Below, in pieces: positions 50,759 to 59,867 of a stretch of DNA of 64,000 bases. How positions within the stretch are numbered: the first letter of the stretch is position 1; every line of letters begins with the position of its first letter. Source of the stretch: Saccharomycopsis phalli (Eukaryota; Ascomycota; Saccharomycetes; Ascoideales; Saccharomycopsidaceae); the NCBI GenBank assembly GCA_020342235.1, contig CP073215.1, positions 682,001-746,000 of the forward strand, written 5' to 3'. A model generated the notes under the pieces. The model was given only the letters and a program-made list of their open reading frames with translations, made no database searches and was not told where the DNA came from. The position numbers were made by a program, and so were the translations under genes.

Positions 50759-52465
50759 ATGGGACTTATCAGCATTAGGGGGATATTTAAAAAAGCCAAG
50801 AGCGGTGAGACCGCTGAGGAGCCGGTGGGTGGGAAACTCCAAGAAAAAAGCCCGCTTGTCCTGCCCATGGACCGGTTCCGTGAGCAGTACCGGATGCTGG
50901 AGTGTATTGGTGAGGGGGCATTTTCCAAGGTGTACAAGGCGCGGGATTTGAAGAATGAGCGCAACGTGGCGATCAAGGTGATCCACAAGAACGCCATCAA
51001 CCAGGCCCAGCATCGGAGCATCCAAAAGGAGATTGAGATCATGTCGAGGTTGGACCATAAGAACGTGGTGGGGTTGTACGAGCACATCGAGACCGCACAG
51101 CTGTTCTATTTGGTGCTCGAGTACTGCCCTGGCGGCGAGATATTCAAGCAGATTGTCAACTTCACCTACTTCTCGGAGGACTTGGCGCGGCACATCATCC
51201 TTCAGGTGGCAGACGCGGTGCGGTATCTCCATCAGCAAGGGGTCGCGCATCGTGATATCAAGCCGGAGAACATTCTCTTTGTTCCGTGCGACTATGTGCC
51301 CCGGAGTGCTGCTGAGATTTCCGCGGCCCGACGAGCCAGCGATAGTGACGATATGATGGACGAAGGCCGGTTCCGGGCCGGGATCGGCGGAGGCGGGATC
51401 GGAGTGGTCAAAATCGCAGACTTTGGCCTCTCAAAATGGGTCTTCAACACAACAACCCAAACTCCTTGTGGCACCGCTGGTTATACCGCCCCAGAGATTG
51501 TCCGGGCAGAAAAGTACTCCAAATCGGTGGATCTCTGGGCCGTGGGATGTGTCTTGTACACGTTATTGTGCGGCTTTCCGCCATTCTATGACGACGCAAA
51601 TGACACCCTGAAACTCTTGGAAAAGTGCCGCAAGGGCGAGTACGAATTCTTAAGTCCTTGGTGGGACGAGATCAGCAGCGACGCCAAAAAATTGGTGCTG
51701 TGCTTGCTCAACATCAACCCACTAGCCCGATACAACATCTCCCAGCTTCTATCAGACCCGTGGATCACCCGTGGAAAACAAGCCGTCGCCCAATACTCAT
51801 ACACCCAGGAAGAATACTTCCCCACATCCCCATATGACGGTCACGTGATCGTGGCTCTGGGGTCTTCTCTGGGCACTCCATTGGGCACTCCATTGCGAAT
51901 GAATGATGAGCCGCAGTTGATTGAGAAGGAGAAAAAGTTGCGTAGCGTGTTTAGCAAGAGTATCGCAGTGCAGCGCGACCATGAAGAGGCTCTTCAACAA
52001 AATGAGTTGCCCCAGCTTTCTGAGGTGGATGAGGAGGAAACCAAAAGTGTTCAAAAGGGTAAAAGTATACGACTGGTCGATCTGAATAGCCAGAGTGCCA
52101 CGCCGCAAAGCATGCTGAAGAATTTCACCCTGGAAAATTCCACAGTCGACATCGCACAATCCATGCCAAAGGTCACTGTCCAGGAAATCCCAGACAATAG
52201 CATATCCAGTCTATCAGCCTCGCTTCAGTCAGTCAAGTTCAAGAAACGTAACATGCCAAAGACCCCGTGTCCAATTGGCTTGGAGTTCAATGACACCGAA
52301 TCGCCAAGCAGCGAGGATGTTGCTAGTAGCGAATCAGTAAGTAGCAGAGAGTATACCCCTCTACAACTTGAAGCCGGCTTGAACAATTTCAGCCTCGACA
52401 TGAATCAGTCTAGTATGCTTGAACGTCGTCGGAAGTCCAGCTTAGCCGCTGAAAAGGTCAAGTAG
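50759..52465 (+). CDS. RCK2: Rck2-like CaMK-group protein kinase
   Basis: A 568-residue Ser/Thr kinase of the Rck1/Rck2 type. Saccharomyces Rck2 is activated by the Hog1 MAP kinase in osmotic and oxidative stress and restrains translation elongation. All catalytic parts are present: glycine loop GEGAFSKV (51-58), K73, HRDIKPEN (165-171), DFG at 221-223, and GTAGYTAPEIV in the activation segment. An insert of about 45 residues between the HRD and DFG motifs (about 175-217), the NTTTQTPCGT loop and PWWDEIS are typical of Rck2. After the kinase domain, about 230 residues are Ser/Glu-rich and disordered, ending with RRRKSS, a basic stretch that could serve as MAP-kinase docking or a nuclear signal. 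The start is a true ATG. RCK1 and RCK2 cannot be separated here. Confidence 0.85.
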   Translation: MGLISIRGIFKKAKSGETAEEPVGGKLQEKSPLVLPMDRFREQYRMLECIGEGAFSKVYKARDLKNERNVAIKVIHKNAINQAQHRSIQKEIEIMSRLDHKNVVGLYEHIETAQLFYLVLEYCPGGEIFKQIVNFTYFSEDLARHIILQVADAVRYLHQQGVAHRDIKPENILFVPCDYVPRSAAEISAARRASDSDDMMDEGRFRAGIGGGGIGVVKIADFGLSKWVFNTTTQTPCGTAGYTAPEIVRAEKYSKSVDLWAVGCVLYTLLCGFPPFYDDANDTLKLLEKCRKGEYEFLSPWWDEISSDAKKLVLCLLNINPLARYNISQLLSDPWITRGKQAVAQYSYTQEEYFPTSPYDGHVIVALGSSLGTPLGTPLRMNDEPQLIEKEKKLRSVFSKSIAVQRDHEEALQQNELPQLSEVDEEETKSVQKGKSIRLVDLNSQSATPQSMLKNFTLENSTVDIAQSMPKVTVQEIPDNSISSLSASLQSVKFKKRNMPKTPCPIGLEFNDTESPSSEDVASSESVSSREYTPLQLEAGLNNFSLDMNQSSMLERRRKSSLAAEKVK

Positions 52466-53249
52466 TGGCAAGCGGGTTTGTTTTATATTGCAATGTGTTG
52501 TTGGTGGTATTCTTGAACTGTTTCTATTGAGTAGAGCCATCTGTTGAAATATATTGATTGTTAGGTTTTGTAACTTGGTTTCTGATGTTGCATAATGTAG
52601 AATGTTGAGATGTCTGACAAGGCTGTTTTGTCGTTGGAAATGTTGATAATGTTGTGTAATGTTGATAATGTTGTGCAATGACATGAATATGTTGTTCAAA
52701 GTCATGGATATGTTGTGTAATGTCATGAATATGTTGTCCAAAGTCATGAATATGTTGTCCAAAGTCATGAATATGTTGTTCAAAGTTATGAAAATGCTGT
52801 CATAAGCCAATAATATACTATCCTAAACCAATAATATACTATTCCAAGACATAATACACTGGCCTTGAGCATAATATTGGGTAATCAGCCGTCAGTCCAT
52901 CTGTAAATACCTCCATTTGTTAATCAATACATTAGCCATATAGCATGATCCATCTTTATAATCCGCTTTCCATCTGTTCAATTCAATAACTTGTCAATAG
53001 AACATAAAATATCAATTCTTGAATAGGTCACTCCATTGCTCGTGTTGACCCACTCAATAGAATAATTAACACAATCTGCAGAGTATTCACCAAGTGCTCA
53101 ATTCCCTCTATGGACAGCGTCCCAATAATCACATAAATAAACTAGTCTCCATACTGGCATAGACCAATCTCTTGTATTCAAATCGCCAATTATCTGAAAT
53201 ATTGGCCTATTCTGGAAAAGTGCTAATCTAAAGTGCACATCTGCACATT
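52466..53249. repeat. intergenic region with a 21-bp minisatellite
   Basis: Units of TGTTGTCCAAAGTCATGAATA and close variants are repeated about seven times at 52636-52797, between convergent RCK2-like and MTE1-like genes. No gene is seen. Confidence 0.7.
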
Positions 53250-54500
53250 TCAGGTACTATTCCGGTTCACTAGCATCTTTCTTGAAATTACAAGCCCCAT
53301 TTGAGCAACATTACTTCTGGTAGGCGTATAGTCGTATGTCTTTGTTTGGGTAATAAACTTTTCCTCTGTGCCCGGAAATGTTCCTGCTAGCTCGTCGTCA
53401 CTAAACAGGGATGAGTCGGACGCATATACGTCTACCATTGACCTCTCACCATTCCGTTCTGGAGTTTTTGAAATCTCTTGCTCATTATTTACCGGATTTT
53501 CCAGAAGCATTGGTATTTGTTGGTTTTCCAGAAGCATTGGTACTTGTTGGTTTTCCAGAAACGCTGGTACTTGTTGGTCTTCCTTTTTCACCCGTGGGAC
53601 TTTATCAACTTCCATCTTTACTGAAACTTCAGCTTCCCTCTTTATTAAAACTCCACCTTCCCTCTTTACTGAAACCTCGGCCTCTGGAACTTGTTCAAAC
53701 TCCCGCTTCACTTCCCCTTGCTTCGCATACAACTCCCTTGGCACTAATTGAGGAATTTCAATTGGCCGTGGCGGGCCGTCGATTTTCATGATTTTGCTAA
53801 GGCTTTTTGACTTCCCTTTGCGCGGAATTTCCGTCTCTGGAGGCGAATTTCGACACACCTTTGGAAGACCCACGCAAATACGCGACTGGCGGCGCAAAGA
53901 TTGGAGTGAACCTCGGACAAGACGATACTTTTCACTAGTGAGAATCTCGTCCGCTCCCTCACTCTTTTGGATACACACAAGCCTTGTGGGTATTTTCGCC
54001 TCGCCCAATGGTTTTGGGCTTTTCTTGGGCTTGGACAATCCGACTTTTCTACCCGCACATCTTTCTCGCCAAATTGGACTTCCAGGCAATCTTCCAGAAG
54101 ACATTAGCTGAAGCGCGCTCTCTTGTTTAACCTGGACTTCAATTTCACGTTGAAACTCCCGTTTTATCAGTGTCTCATTTGCCTGAGTCACGCTATTCTC
54201 AGTCCCTTCTCTCTGATTATTTGCCTTGTTGCGTTTCACAATACCAGAAACATCCCGCTCAGTCACACCTGTCATATACTCCACCTCCACTATAAAGCTC
54301 GCCAAATCTAGCAGAATTCCCTCGGAAAACCTAACCTTGGTGAACTCTTCGGCAATCAAAGCACCAGTTCCGTCGTATAACTGTACTTTTTTATTTATCT
54401 TATAATATTTGAGAACCCCATCATGCCACGTCTTATTCTTCTGCGTCTTATGCTTGGTGAAAAGAACACAATATTCGACAATTTGCGAAACCAAGACCAT
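53250..54500 (-). CDS. MTE1: Mte1-like protein with ZGRF1-type (DUF2439) domain
   Basis: A 416-residue protein with an N-terminal DUF2439/ZGRF1 domain (about residues 6-78: VEYCVLFTKHKTQKNKTWHDGVLKY...KVQLYDGTG). In Saccharomyces, Mte1 binds D-loops and works with the Mph1 helicase in crossover control and telomere maintenance. The rest is low-complexity, basic then acidic. It contains at least seven SUMO-consensus tetrapeptides of the form hydrophobic-K-x-E (IKRE twice, VKRE twice, VKQE, VKME, VKKE) and three copies of a QQVPxxLEN repeat, encoded by a repeated segment of about 27 bp at 53500-53580. The protein is longer than Saccharomyces Mte1 (about 270). The frame extends upstream beyond 54626 into the divergent gene; the ATG at 54500 gives the natural domain start. 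Confidence 0.65.
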   Translation of the reverse strand: MVLVSQIVEYCVLFTKHKTQKNKTWHDGVLKYYKINKKVQLYDGTGALIAEEFTKVRFSEGILLDLASFIVEVEYMTGVTERDVSGIVKRNKANNQREGTENSVTQANETLIKREFQREIEVQVKQESALQLMSSGRLPGSPIWRERCAGRKVGLSKPKKSPKPLGEAKIPTRLVCIQKSEGADEILTSEKYRLVRGSLQSLRRQSRICVGLPKVCRNSPPETEIPRKGKSKSLSKIMKIDGPPRPIEIPQLVPRELYAKQGEVKREFEQVPEAEVSVKREGGVLIKREAEVSVKMEVDKVPRVKKEDQQVPAFLENQQVPMLLENQQIPMLLENPVNNEQEISKTPERNGERSMVDVYASDSSLFSDDELAGTFPGTEEKFITQTKTYDYTPTRSNVAQMGLVISRKMLVNRNST

Positions 54501-54625
54501 GTCTAAATCTAATACGCGCCTGCTGGAAACCCCATCGGACAATACACGTGACCAGACTGGTTGACATCGGGCAGGGCACGTAATGACAGAAAACACCTGG
54601 GGTTGGGGTTTTTGTAGATTAGAAT
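54501..54625. promoter_or_regulatory. shared 125-base promoter, MTE1-like / PalC-like, with CACGTG
   Basis: The divergent start codons are 125 bases apart. A CACGTG at 54545-54550 lies between them. Both genes must be regulated from this short interval. Confidence 0.5.
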
Positions 54626-56125
54626 ATGGACTTGTTGGGGTTACTTCGGCCAAAAAACGTGAATATCGACGTGTCGAAATGGTTCCGCAGCGAGTCATTG
54701 GACTCGGTTCTTTGTCTGGAAATTCTTGACAAGCGGTCCTTTATAGCAAACTTCAATCTCGAGCCGACAAATCAAAACTCCATGACAAACTATACGGTCC
54801 ACTTGGAAGATTATATCAAGCGATTATATCTGCTTTGCGGCTCTCAGCTAGCGGTAGCCAGTCAGATTGTTATGGTTGAAGGACCGGTGGTATGGGAGCT
54901 ACCAATCACCCCTAATAAAATGAACTTGGCAGTGCGCTGGACCGTTTATAATGAGATCCAGATGAGTGTCATGGCGCTCAGCTTGGGATATTTTCGCATT
55001 GGGTGTAATTTTCTCTGTTCTGATTTTTTTATGGCGGATTTCAGCACATTCAGCAAGCTGGATGCCGAGACTAAATGGAAGACTGTGAGTAACAATTTCT
55101 TCAAACAGGCAGCAAGTATCATTGATTACTTAAAGAGTCATATGATTCCACAGACAGAAGAGGTGCTAGAGACCTCTAGTAAATTTGTGAACTTTGTCGG
55201 TAGCTATATACATGCGAATTTCCAGTTGGTAGTGCTCATAAAGAACTTTTGGTCCGAGCGACACGAAAATGCAAACGAGGTGTCGTACAATTTAGAGGAC
55301 TTGACAGGCGACTTTTACAAGAAAAACAATTATCATTTATTGATCAAAATCGCCACATATGTCTTGAACGAGCTCAGAAGTCTTGATGGTTACTTGAACG
55401 AGTTCGAACAAAACCTAGGCTCTAGTTACAAGTTTGTTCAGGGCACTAGTGATTGGAAGAGTCTCGTCCGAAAACTTGTAGATGCCGACGATTCTGACGA
55501 CCTGGATGAGGAAGAAAGCGGAGTCTCGTTTAGCAATAGACGGACCCTTGGACGGATCGTGAAGCAGCTACAGTCTATGCGGAAACTAGTTCTGATATTC
55601 AGCACATATGTCGAGCTTTACTTGGTAAAGTACCTTTGCCTAGACAACTATATAGTTAAGCACAAGGTAGGGTATGCCATCTCGCTAATCAACTACGGAT
55701 TCCTGGTTGTTGACCAGGGTTCGCAAAAGACTGGCAATGGAAAAATCAAGGGCATGTTCAAGAAATTTAGCGACAAAAAGGACAAGAAGAATAAAAAGAG
55801 TAATGGTTTTGTCACCCAGGAACAGCTAGGACAGGGTGATGCAGAGTTACTGGCGACAATTTCAAACGCACAGTTTTATCGCAAGTATCTTGAGTCGCAA
55901 CTGGGTAACCGGCTCATTCTCCTTGACCTTGGTTACTTGTTGGGTCATTTGAAAAACTTGAAGTACAAGTTCACTGTGCAGAACGATAATTTGAGTTTTG
56001 AGAAAGTAGACAGCGTGACACGTGAGGAATTGTATAACCAGTTGCCTTTGGGGAAGAAGTTGCCGATTAATTTGGTGCAATGGACCCCAATTGGTCCTGG
56101 AAAGGAGACACAGGGGTACTATTAG
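54626..56125 (+). CDS. PalC/YGR122W-like protein with BRO1-type fold
   Basis: A 499-residue protein that I assign, with moderate confidence, to the PalC family (Saccharomyces YGR122W), which links the ESCRT machinery to alkaline-pH (Rim) signalling. The sequence NLAVRWTVYNEIQMSVMALSLGYFRIGCNFLCSDFF fits the BRO1-domain helix pattern, FFKQAASIIDYLKSHM is the next BRO1 landmark, and the C-terminus has NDNLSFEKVDSVTREELYNQLPLGKKLP, similar to the PalC end in which 'N-tV-F--vp' is followed by 'lPsGr'. The middle carries an acidic loop (DADDSDDLDEEES) and a Lys-rich stretch (FSDKKDKKNKKS). No signal peptide or membrane segment is seen. It shares a short promoter with the MTE1-like gene. A diverged BRO1-domain protein of another branch is the main alternative. 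Confidence 0.5.
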   Translation: MDLLGLLRPKNVNIDVSKWFRSESLDSVLCLEILDKRSFIANFNLEPTNQNSMTNYTVHLEDYIKRLYLLCGSQLAVASQIVMVEGPVVWELPITPNKMNLAVRWTVYNEIQMSVMALSLGYFRIGCNFLCSDFFMADFSTFSKLDAETKWKTVSNNFFKQAASIIDYLKSHMIPQTEEVLETSSKFVNFVGSYIHANFQLVVLIKNFWSERHENANEVSYNLEDLTGDFYKKNNYHLLIKIATYVLNELRSLDGYLNEFEQNLGSSYKFVQGTSDWKSLVRKLVDADDSDDLDEEESGVSFSNRRTLGRIVKQLQSMRKLVLIFSTYVELYLVKYLCLDNYIVKHKVGYAISLINYGFLVVDQGSQKTGNGKIKGMFKKFSDKKDKKNKKSNGFVTQEQLGQGDAELLATISNAQFYRKYLESQLGNRLILLDLGYLLGHLKNLKYKFTVQNDNLSFEKVDSVTREELYNQLPLGKKLPINLVQWTPIGPGKETQGYY

Positions 56126-56432
56126 CGTGTGGAATGGATAATATGACTAAATTGTCCAAAGATATTCTATATCATATGGGTTTGACTTGTGAATATTCAA
56201 GGTGAATGAGTTTTTGAGCAGAAAAAGTCCAAGCCTGTGACCTTGACTATGCTGATGTTGGGATTTTAAATGAAGACAAACATTGACAAAAGAGCCATAC
56301 TGAATTTTCCGGGCAAAACAGACGATCATTTTATAACTAATACTTTACAATACATGTATCTGGGTGTGATGAAAACGTACATAATGCTACTACTATATCA
56401 CAAAAAGACGACAGGACGACGTGATTTCGAGT
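56126..56432. other. short intergenic region between convergent genes
   Basis: AT-rich 3' flanks of the PalC-like gene and the S-formylglutathione hydrolase. No gene, repeat or RNA is seen. Confidence 0.6.
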
Positions 56433-57290
56433 CTAAATAACACCCAATGCCTTGGCATGGTGCTCCATGTGTTCGGCCATAAACGTAGACACAAAATAAT
56501 ACCCATGGTCGTACCCTTTGACCATCTTAAAGTCCACAGTCAAGGGTGTACCCTGGGCAAAATTGACCAATAGATCGCTCCTCAAGGCGTTGTTGTTCAA
56601 AAGCAGATCATTTGTTCCTTGGTGGACAAGAATTGTATTCTTTGGACCGGAGTAGTTTTTGAACAAGGCCGGGATGTCATACTGGGAATACTCACTAGGG
56701 TCAGCCAAATAGCCCTCAAAACAGGCTCTTGTGCCTTCTGAATTAAGCGGGTCGCTAATTGGCGCAAAGGCCGACACAGACTTGTATTCCTGTGAAGTGC
56801 TGGTGTTGTTTTTGAGGAAGAACAACAAGCTTCCAAAGCCGCCCATTGAGTGGCCGAAAATCGACTTGTTGCTGAAGTCCAAGTTTGGCCATTGTTCAGC
56901 AAGTAAAGGAACATCCTTTAGAACATAGTCGTACATCTGGTAATTTTTCTTGTATGGCTCCTTGGTGGCATTGAGGTATAAACTTGCGCTTTCCCCGAAA
57001 GTCCACAGGTCCTTGGCACCAGGAATGTCCAAATCCTTCGGGGAAGTGTCTGGGAAAACCACTGCGATTCCGTACTTTGTCGCATATTGGAAGATTCCGG
57101 CCTTTTCACTGGCGTTTTGCGGGGAACAAGTCAACCCTGAAAGATAAATGAGCACGGGAACCGATTTGGAGTGGTACTGTGGTGGGAGAAAAAGGTTGAT
57201 TGCCATCTTGCAAGAAGTCGTGGCGGCCTCGTGCGAAAGAAGATGCAAATCTCCATCGAAAGTGTGGTGAGATTCAAGAATGTTGAACAT
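56433..57290 (-). CDS. S-formylglutathione hydrolase
   Basis: A 285-residue esterase of the esterase-D family that hydrolyses S-formylglutathione in glutathione-dependent formaldehyde detoxification (Saccharomyces YJL068C). The catalytic triad is visible: S148 in GHSMGG (nucleophile elbow), D228 in VHQGTNDLL, and H262 in GYDHGYYF. The oxyanion region YLSGLTCSPQNASEKAG (50-64) and DTSPKDLDIPGAKDLWTFGESASLYL (81-106) are highly conserved. A frame of 92 further codons upstream exists, but the ATG at 57290 starts MFNILESHHTFDG, the standard N-terminus. A CACGTG lies 46 bases upstream of the start (57336-57341). Confidence 0.93.
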   Translation of the reverse strand: MFNILESHHTFDGDLHLLSHEAATTSCKMAINLFLPPQYHSKSVPVLIYLSGLTCSPQNASEKAGIFQYATKYGIAVVFPDTSPKDLDIPGAKDLWTFGESASLYLNATKEPYKKNYQMYDYVLKDVPLLAEQWPNLDFSNKSIFGHSMGGFGSLLFFLKNNTSTSQEYKSVSAFAPISDPLNSEGTRACFEGYLADPSEYSQYDIPALFKNYSGPKNTILVHQGTNDLLLNNNALRSDLLVNFAQGTPLTVDFKMVKGYDHGYYFVSTFMAEHMEHHAKALGVI

Positions 57291-58346
57291 GGGATAGGTT
57301 TTGGGATTGCAGATGGCTGATAGCAAGTTGTGTGTCACGTGATTAGTGGGTGGGTTTTGTTGAAGGGTGAGATGGAATTGGAGAATAATAATGGGGCCTG
57401 TATGTGGTGTGGAGCGAGTGATTTGATATGAAGCTGATTTAGTCTTGGGCATGGCATTTTGGAGAGACTGGAAAAATTGGAAATAGAAAATTAGAAATTG
57501 AAAATTGAAACGGTTGAAAAGATTTATATTTTGCCGTTTAATGCTGGGAAAATTGCAAGGATACAACTTTTGAATTAATCTTGAGTTTGGTTTTAAAATT
57601 CTTCAAGAGGCAGCTCTTCCAGTTGGCAACATGCATAATCAGCAGGACAGATGTACATTGATAAAGTCTTTCCATGGCGAAGGAGAATCAATCAGAATAT
57701 TGGCTTTCATGTTGGGTCAATGGTGTTTATTTGATGAACTTGATATGGACTAACGTAAGGTGACTGATTTTAATGAAAATTACAAGACCGGTTGGACCTA
57801 AACAACACGACAGATGAAAGGCCAATGAAAGGTCAATGAAAGGTCAATCATCAAGAGAATTCATGATCATTGAATTACCAGACACGCTGTAATATAGTAA
57901 CTATGATACGAGAAGTAATATGATTCTTTTTATTACACACCTAGGCATGGTGAACATTGGCCTGAGCAATTCGCACATGGGCGTATCGAGACCTCCTTAT
58001 ATATATATAAATCTGCTTGACAGCACTAGTCTACGTTTAAACTGTCAGTTATTTCCCCAACCTACGTGTAATTTGCCACTAGTTTCTCTGGCTACATTTA
58101 ATTTGTCACTTGTTTCCCTAGCTACATTTAATCTGCCAGTTAATACAGCAATGCTGCCTCAGGATGTTCCTGAGTAAAAATATAACTGTCAAATAACCAT
58201 AATTCCAAAGACAATATATAGCTAAATACAAAAATAAATATTATTATTGTCATCTGCCACCTGCTTCCCTTCGACCATCACGTGACCATACATATACACA
58301 CGTGACAAACTAACACGTTACGACGAAAATTCATCCTCCAACTAAC
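57291..58346. promoter_or_regulatory. divergent intergenic region: esterase and OST1 promoters
   Basis: CACGTG occurs at 57336-57341 near the esterase start and at 58279-58284 and 58299-58304 near the OST1 start. GAAAGGTCAAT repeats lie at about 57815-57850. An imperfect array of about 38 bp (GTTTCCCTAGCTACATTTAAT...) at about 58045-58140 is interrupted by a retroposon, listed separately. Confidence 0.5.
58131..58259 (+). mobile_element. retroposon copy C, 5'-truncated, with 8-bp target duplication
   Basis: ATCTGCCA occurs at 58131-58138 and 58252-58259. The 113 bases between match the 3' end of copy A (AATGCTGCCTCAGGA(T/C)GTTCCTGAGTAAAAAT, TAGCTAAATACAAAAATAAATATTATTATT). The flanks continue each other: the left flank and the sequence after the right ATCTGCCA both fit a local minisatellite unit (ATCTGCCACTTGTTTCCCTAGC-like), so an insertion into that array is the simplest reading. 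The caveat is that the array itself could supply the repeated 8-mer. Confidence 0.65.
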
Positions 58347-59867
58347 ATGAGATTCTGCTTGGGATTGGGAGTATTGTTTTTTTCTGTGGTGTTTGCGGCC
58401 CAGAATCTCTTTGCCAATGACAATGTGCCTGTTGTCTGGGAGAACATCAATGTTGAGCGGATCCTTGACGTCTCGAAATCATATGTCAAGGAGGTGATTA
58501 CCGTTGAGGCCAAGAACATTGGGGCCACTCCATTGGGGCAGTATGTGCACCCTATTCCAAAAGAGTATGACGAAGACTTTGCATTGATCCTTGCGACCAC
58601 AGTTGAGGGTCTGAACCAGGTGCTTTCGGTGCTGTTGCGGAAAAACGATGCCGATTCCAATTCCGCGTACCACTACCTCGTTGTATCGTTTCCGGCACCA
58701 GTGGCACCCAACTCTGCGTTGAAGTTCCAGTTGCAGTTTATTTTGTTGCATAATCTCCTTCCGTCGACCGACAAATTGCCAATGAACCAGCAGCAGAAGT
58801 TGTTGCTCAAGCTGTTCAAGTACTTTGTGTCGCCTTACCCCACGGAAAAATACGTGCTCAGCGTCATGGGAGCTGACAGCACTGATATTGTGGACTTGCA
58901 TGCGGAAAAATCGAACCCCGAGCTTCCGCAATTGACCCAAGAAGCTGCCAACAACATGGTGTTGTTCCGGGCCAACGAGCCAATTGCTCCGTTCACAGTT
59001 GACTACGTGTCGCTCCTCTTTTTGCGCAACAAGCCGATCCCAGTGGGCGAGAAGTTGGAGCGTAACATTTGGGTATCCCATTGGGGCAATTCGGTGTCGT
59101 TTGAGGAGTCCTTGGAGCTCACCAACATGGTTTCCAAGCTCTCCAAGGGATTCAGCCGTCTTGAGTGGATGAGCACCCAGTCTGCCAAGCAATTGGGAGC
59201 CCAGATCATCGGGCTTGAGCTCGAGTTGCCAAGAGGCTTTAGAGAGGCATACTATGTCGACCTTGTAGGCAACGTGTCGACGTCGAAGATCGTCCAGAAC
59301 CACCTCATTCTCAAGCCACGGTTCCCGATTTTTGGCGGCTGGAACTACAACTTCACCATCGGCTGGGTCAACGACTTGAAGCAGTTTGTCCGCCAGTCGG
59401 TTGAAGACAGAGAAGTCTACTACTTGAACGTCCCCCTCTTGAACGGGCACTCGGACATTTCCTATAACCAGGCCGACATCAACGTCTACCTTCCAGAAGG
59501 CGCAGAATTGTTGGATATCGCCTCACCAATGCCATACAAGAGCACCAATTTGGGCTACGAGAAGTCGTACTTGGACTTTGACGGACACACCAAGCTCACG
59601 ATCCACTACCGCAACTTGGTGGACGAATTCAAGCAGAGCCATCTTATTGTCAAATATCGCTACGCCTTGGGTGCCTCTTACAGAAAGCCTGCCATCATTG
59701 GCGGGTTCTTGTTTGTGGCCTTGATTAGTTATTTGCTCTTGACCAAGATTGACATAAGTATTGACAAGGCTGGAAAGGCTGCCAACGAGAAGAGTAAAAA
59801 GGAGGTGAGAGAAGTCCAGGAAAAGAAAGATGTCAAGGAGAAGAGGGATGACAAGGAGAAGCGTTGA
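58347..59867 (+). CDS. OST1: oligosaccharyltransferase subunit Ost1 (ribophorin I)
   Basis: A 506-residue ER membrane subunit of oligosaccharyltransferase, which N-glycosylates nascent proteins at the translocon. A signal peptide is clear (residues 1 to about 23, hydrophobic FCLGLGVLFFSVVFA). The lumenal domain has ribophorin I landmarks: VWENINVERILDVSKSYVKE (about 30-50), ILATTVEGLN, FPIFGGWNYNFTIGW and an REVYYLNVPLL block. One transmembrane helix lies at about 449-468 (AIIGGFLFVALISYLLLTKI), followed by a short, highly charged cytosolic tail rich in Lys and Glu repeats. Sequons such as NVS and NFT suggest the protein is itself glycosylated. Length is close to Saccharomyces Ost1 (476); the extra residues are mainly the C-terminal charged tail. 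The ATG at 58347 is followed directly by the signal peptide. Confidence 0.92.
   Translation: MRFCLGLGVLFFSVVFAAQNLFANDNVPVVWENINVERILDVSKSYVKEVITVEAKNIGATPLGQYVHPIPKEYDEDFALILATTVEGLNQVLSVLLRKNDADSNSAYHYLVVSFPAPVAPNSALKFQLQFILLHNLLPSTDKLPMNQQQKLLLKLFKYFVSPYPTEKYVLSVMGADSTDIVDLHAEKSNPELPQLTQEAANNMVLFRANEPIAPFTVDYVSLLFLRNKPIPVGEKLERNIWVSHWGNSVSFEESLELTNMVSKLSKGFSRLEWMSTQSAKQLGAQIIGLELELPRGFREAYYVDLVGNVSTSKIVQNHLILKPRFPIFGGWNYNFTIGWVNDLKQFVRQSVEDREVYYLNVPLLNGHSDISYNQADINVYLPEGAELLDIASPMPYKSTNLGYEKSYLDFDGHTKLTIHYRNLVDEFKQSHLIVKYRYALGASYRKPAIIGGFLFVALISYLLLTKIDISIDKAGKAANEKSKKEVREVQEKKDVKEKRDDKEKR

Noticed and set aside
54501-54698. Upstream extension of the MTE1-like frame to an ATG at 54698
   Set aside because: It would overlap the start of the divergent PalC-like gene; the ATG at 54500 places the domain correctly.
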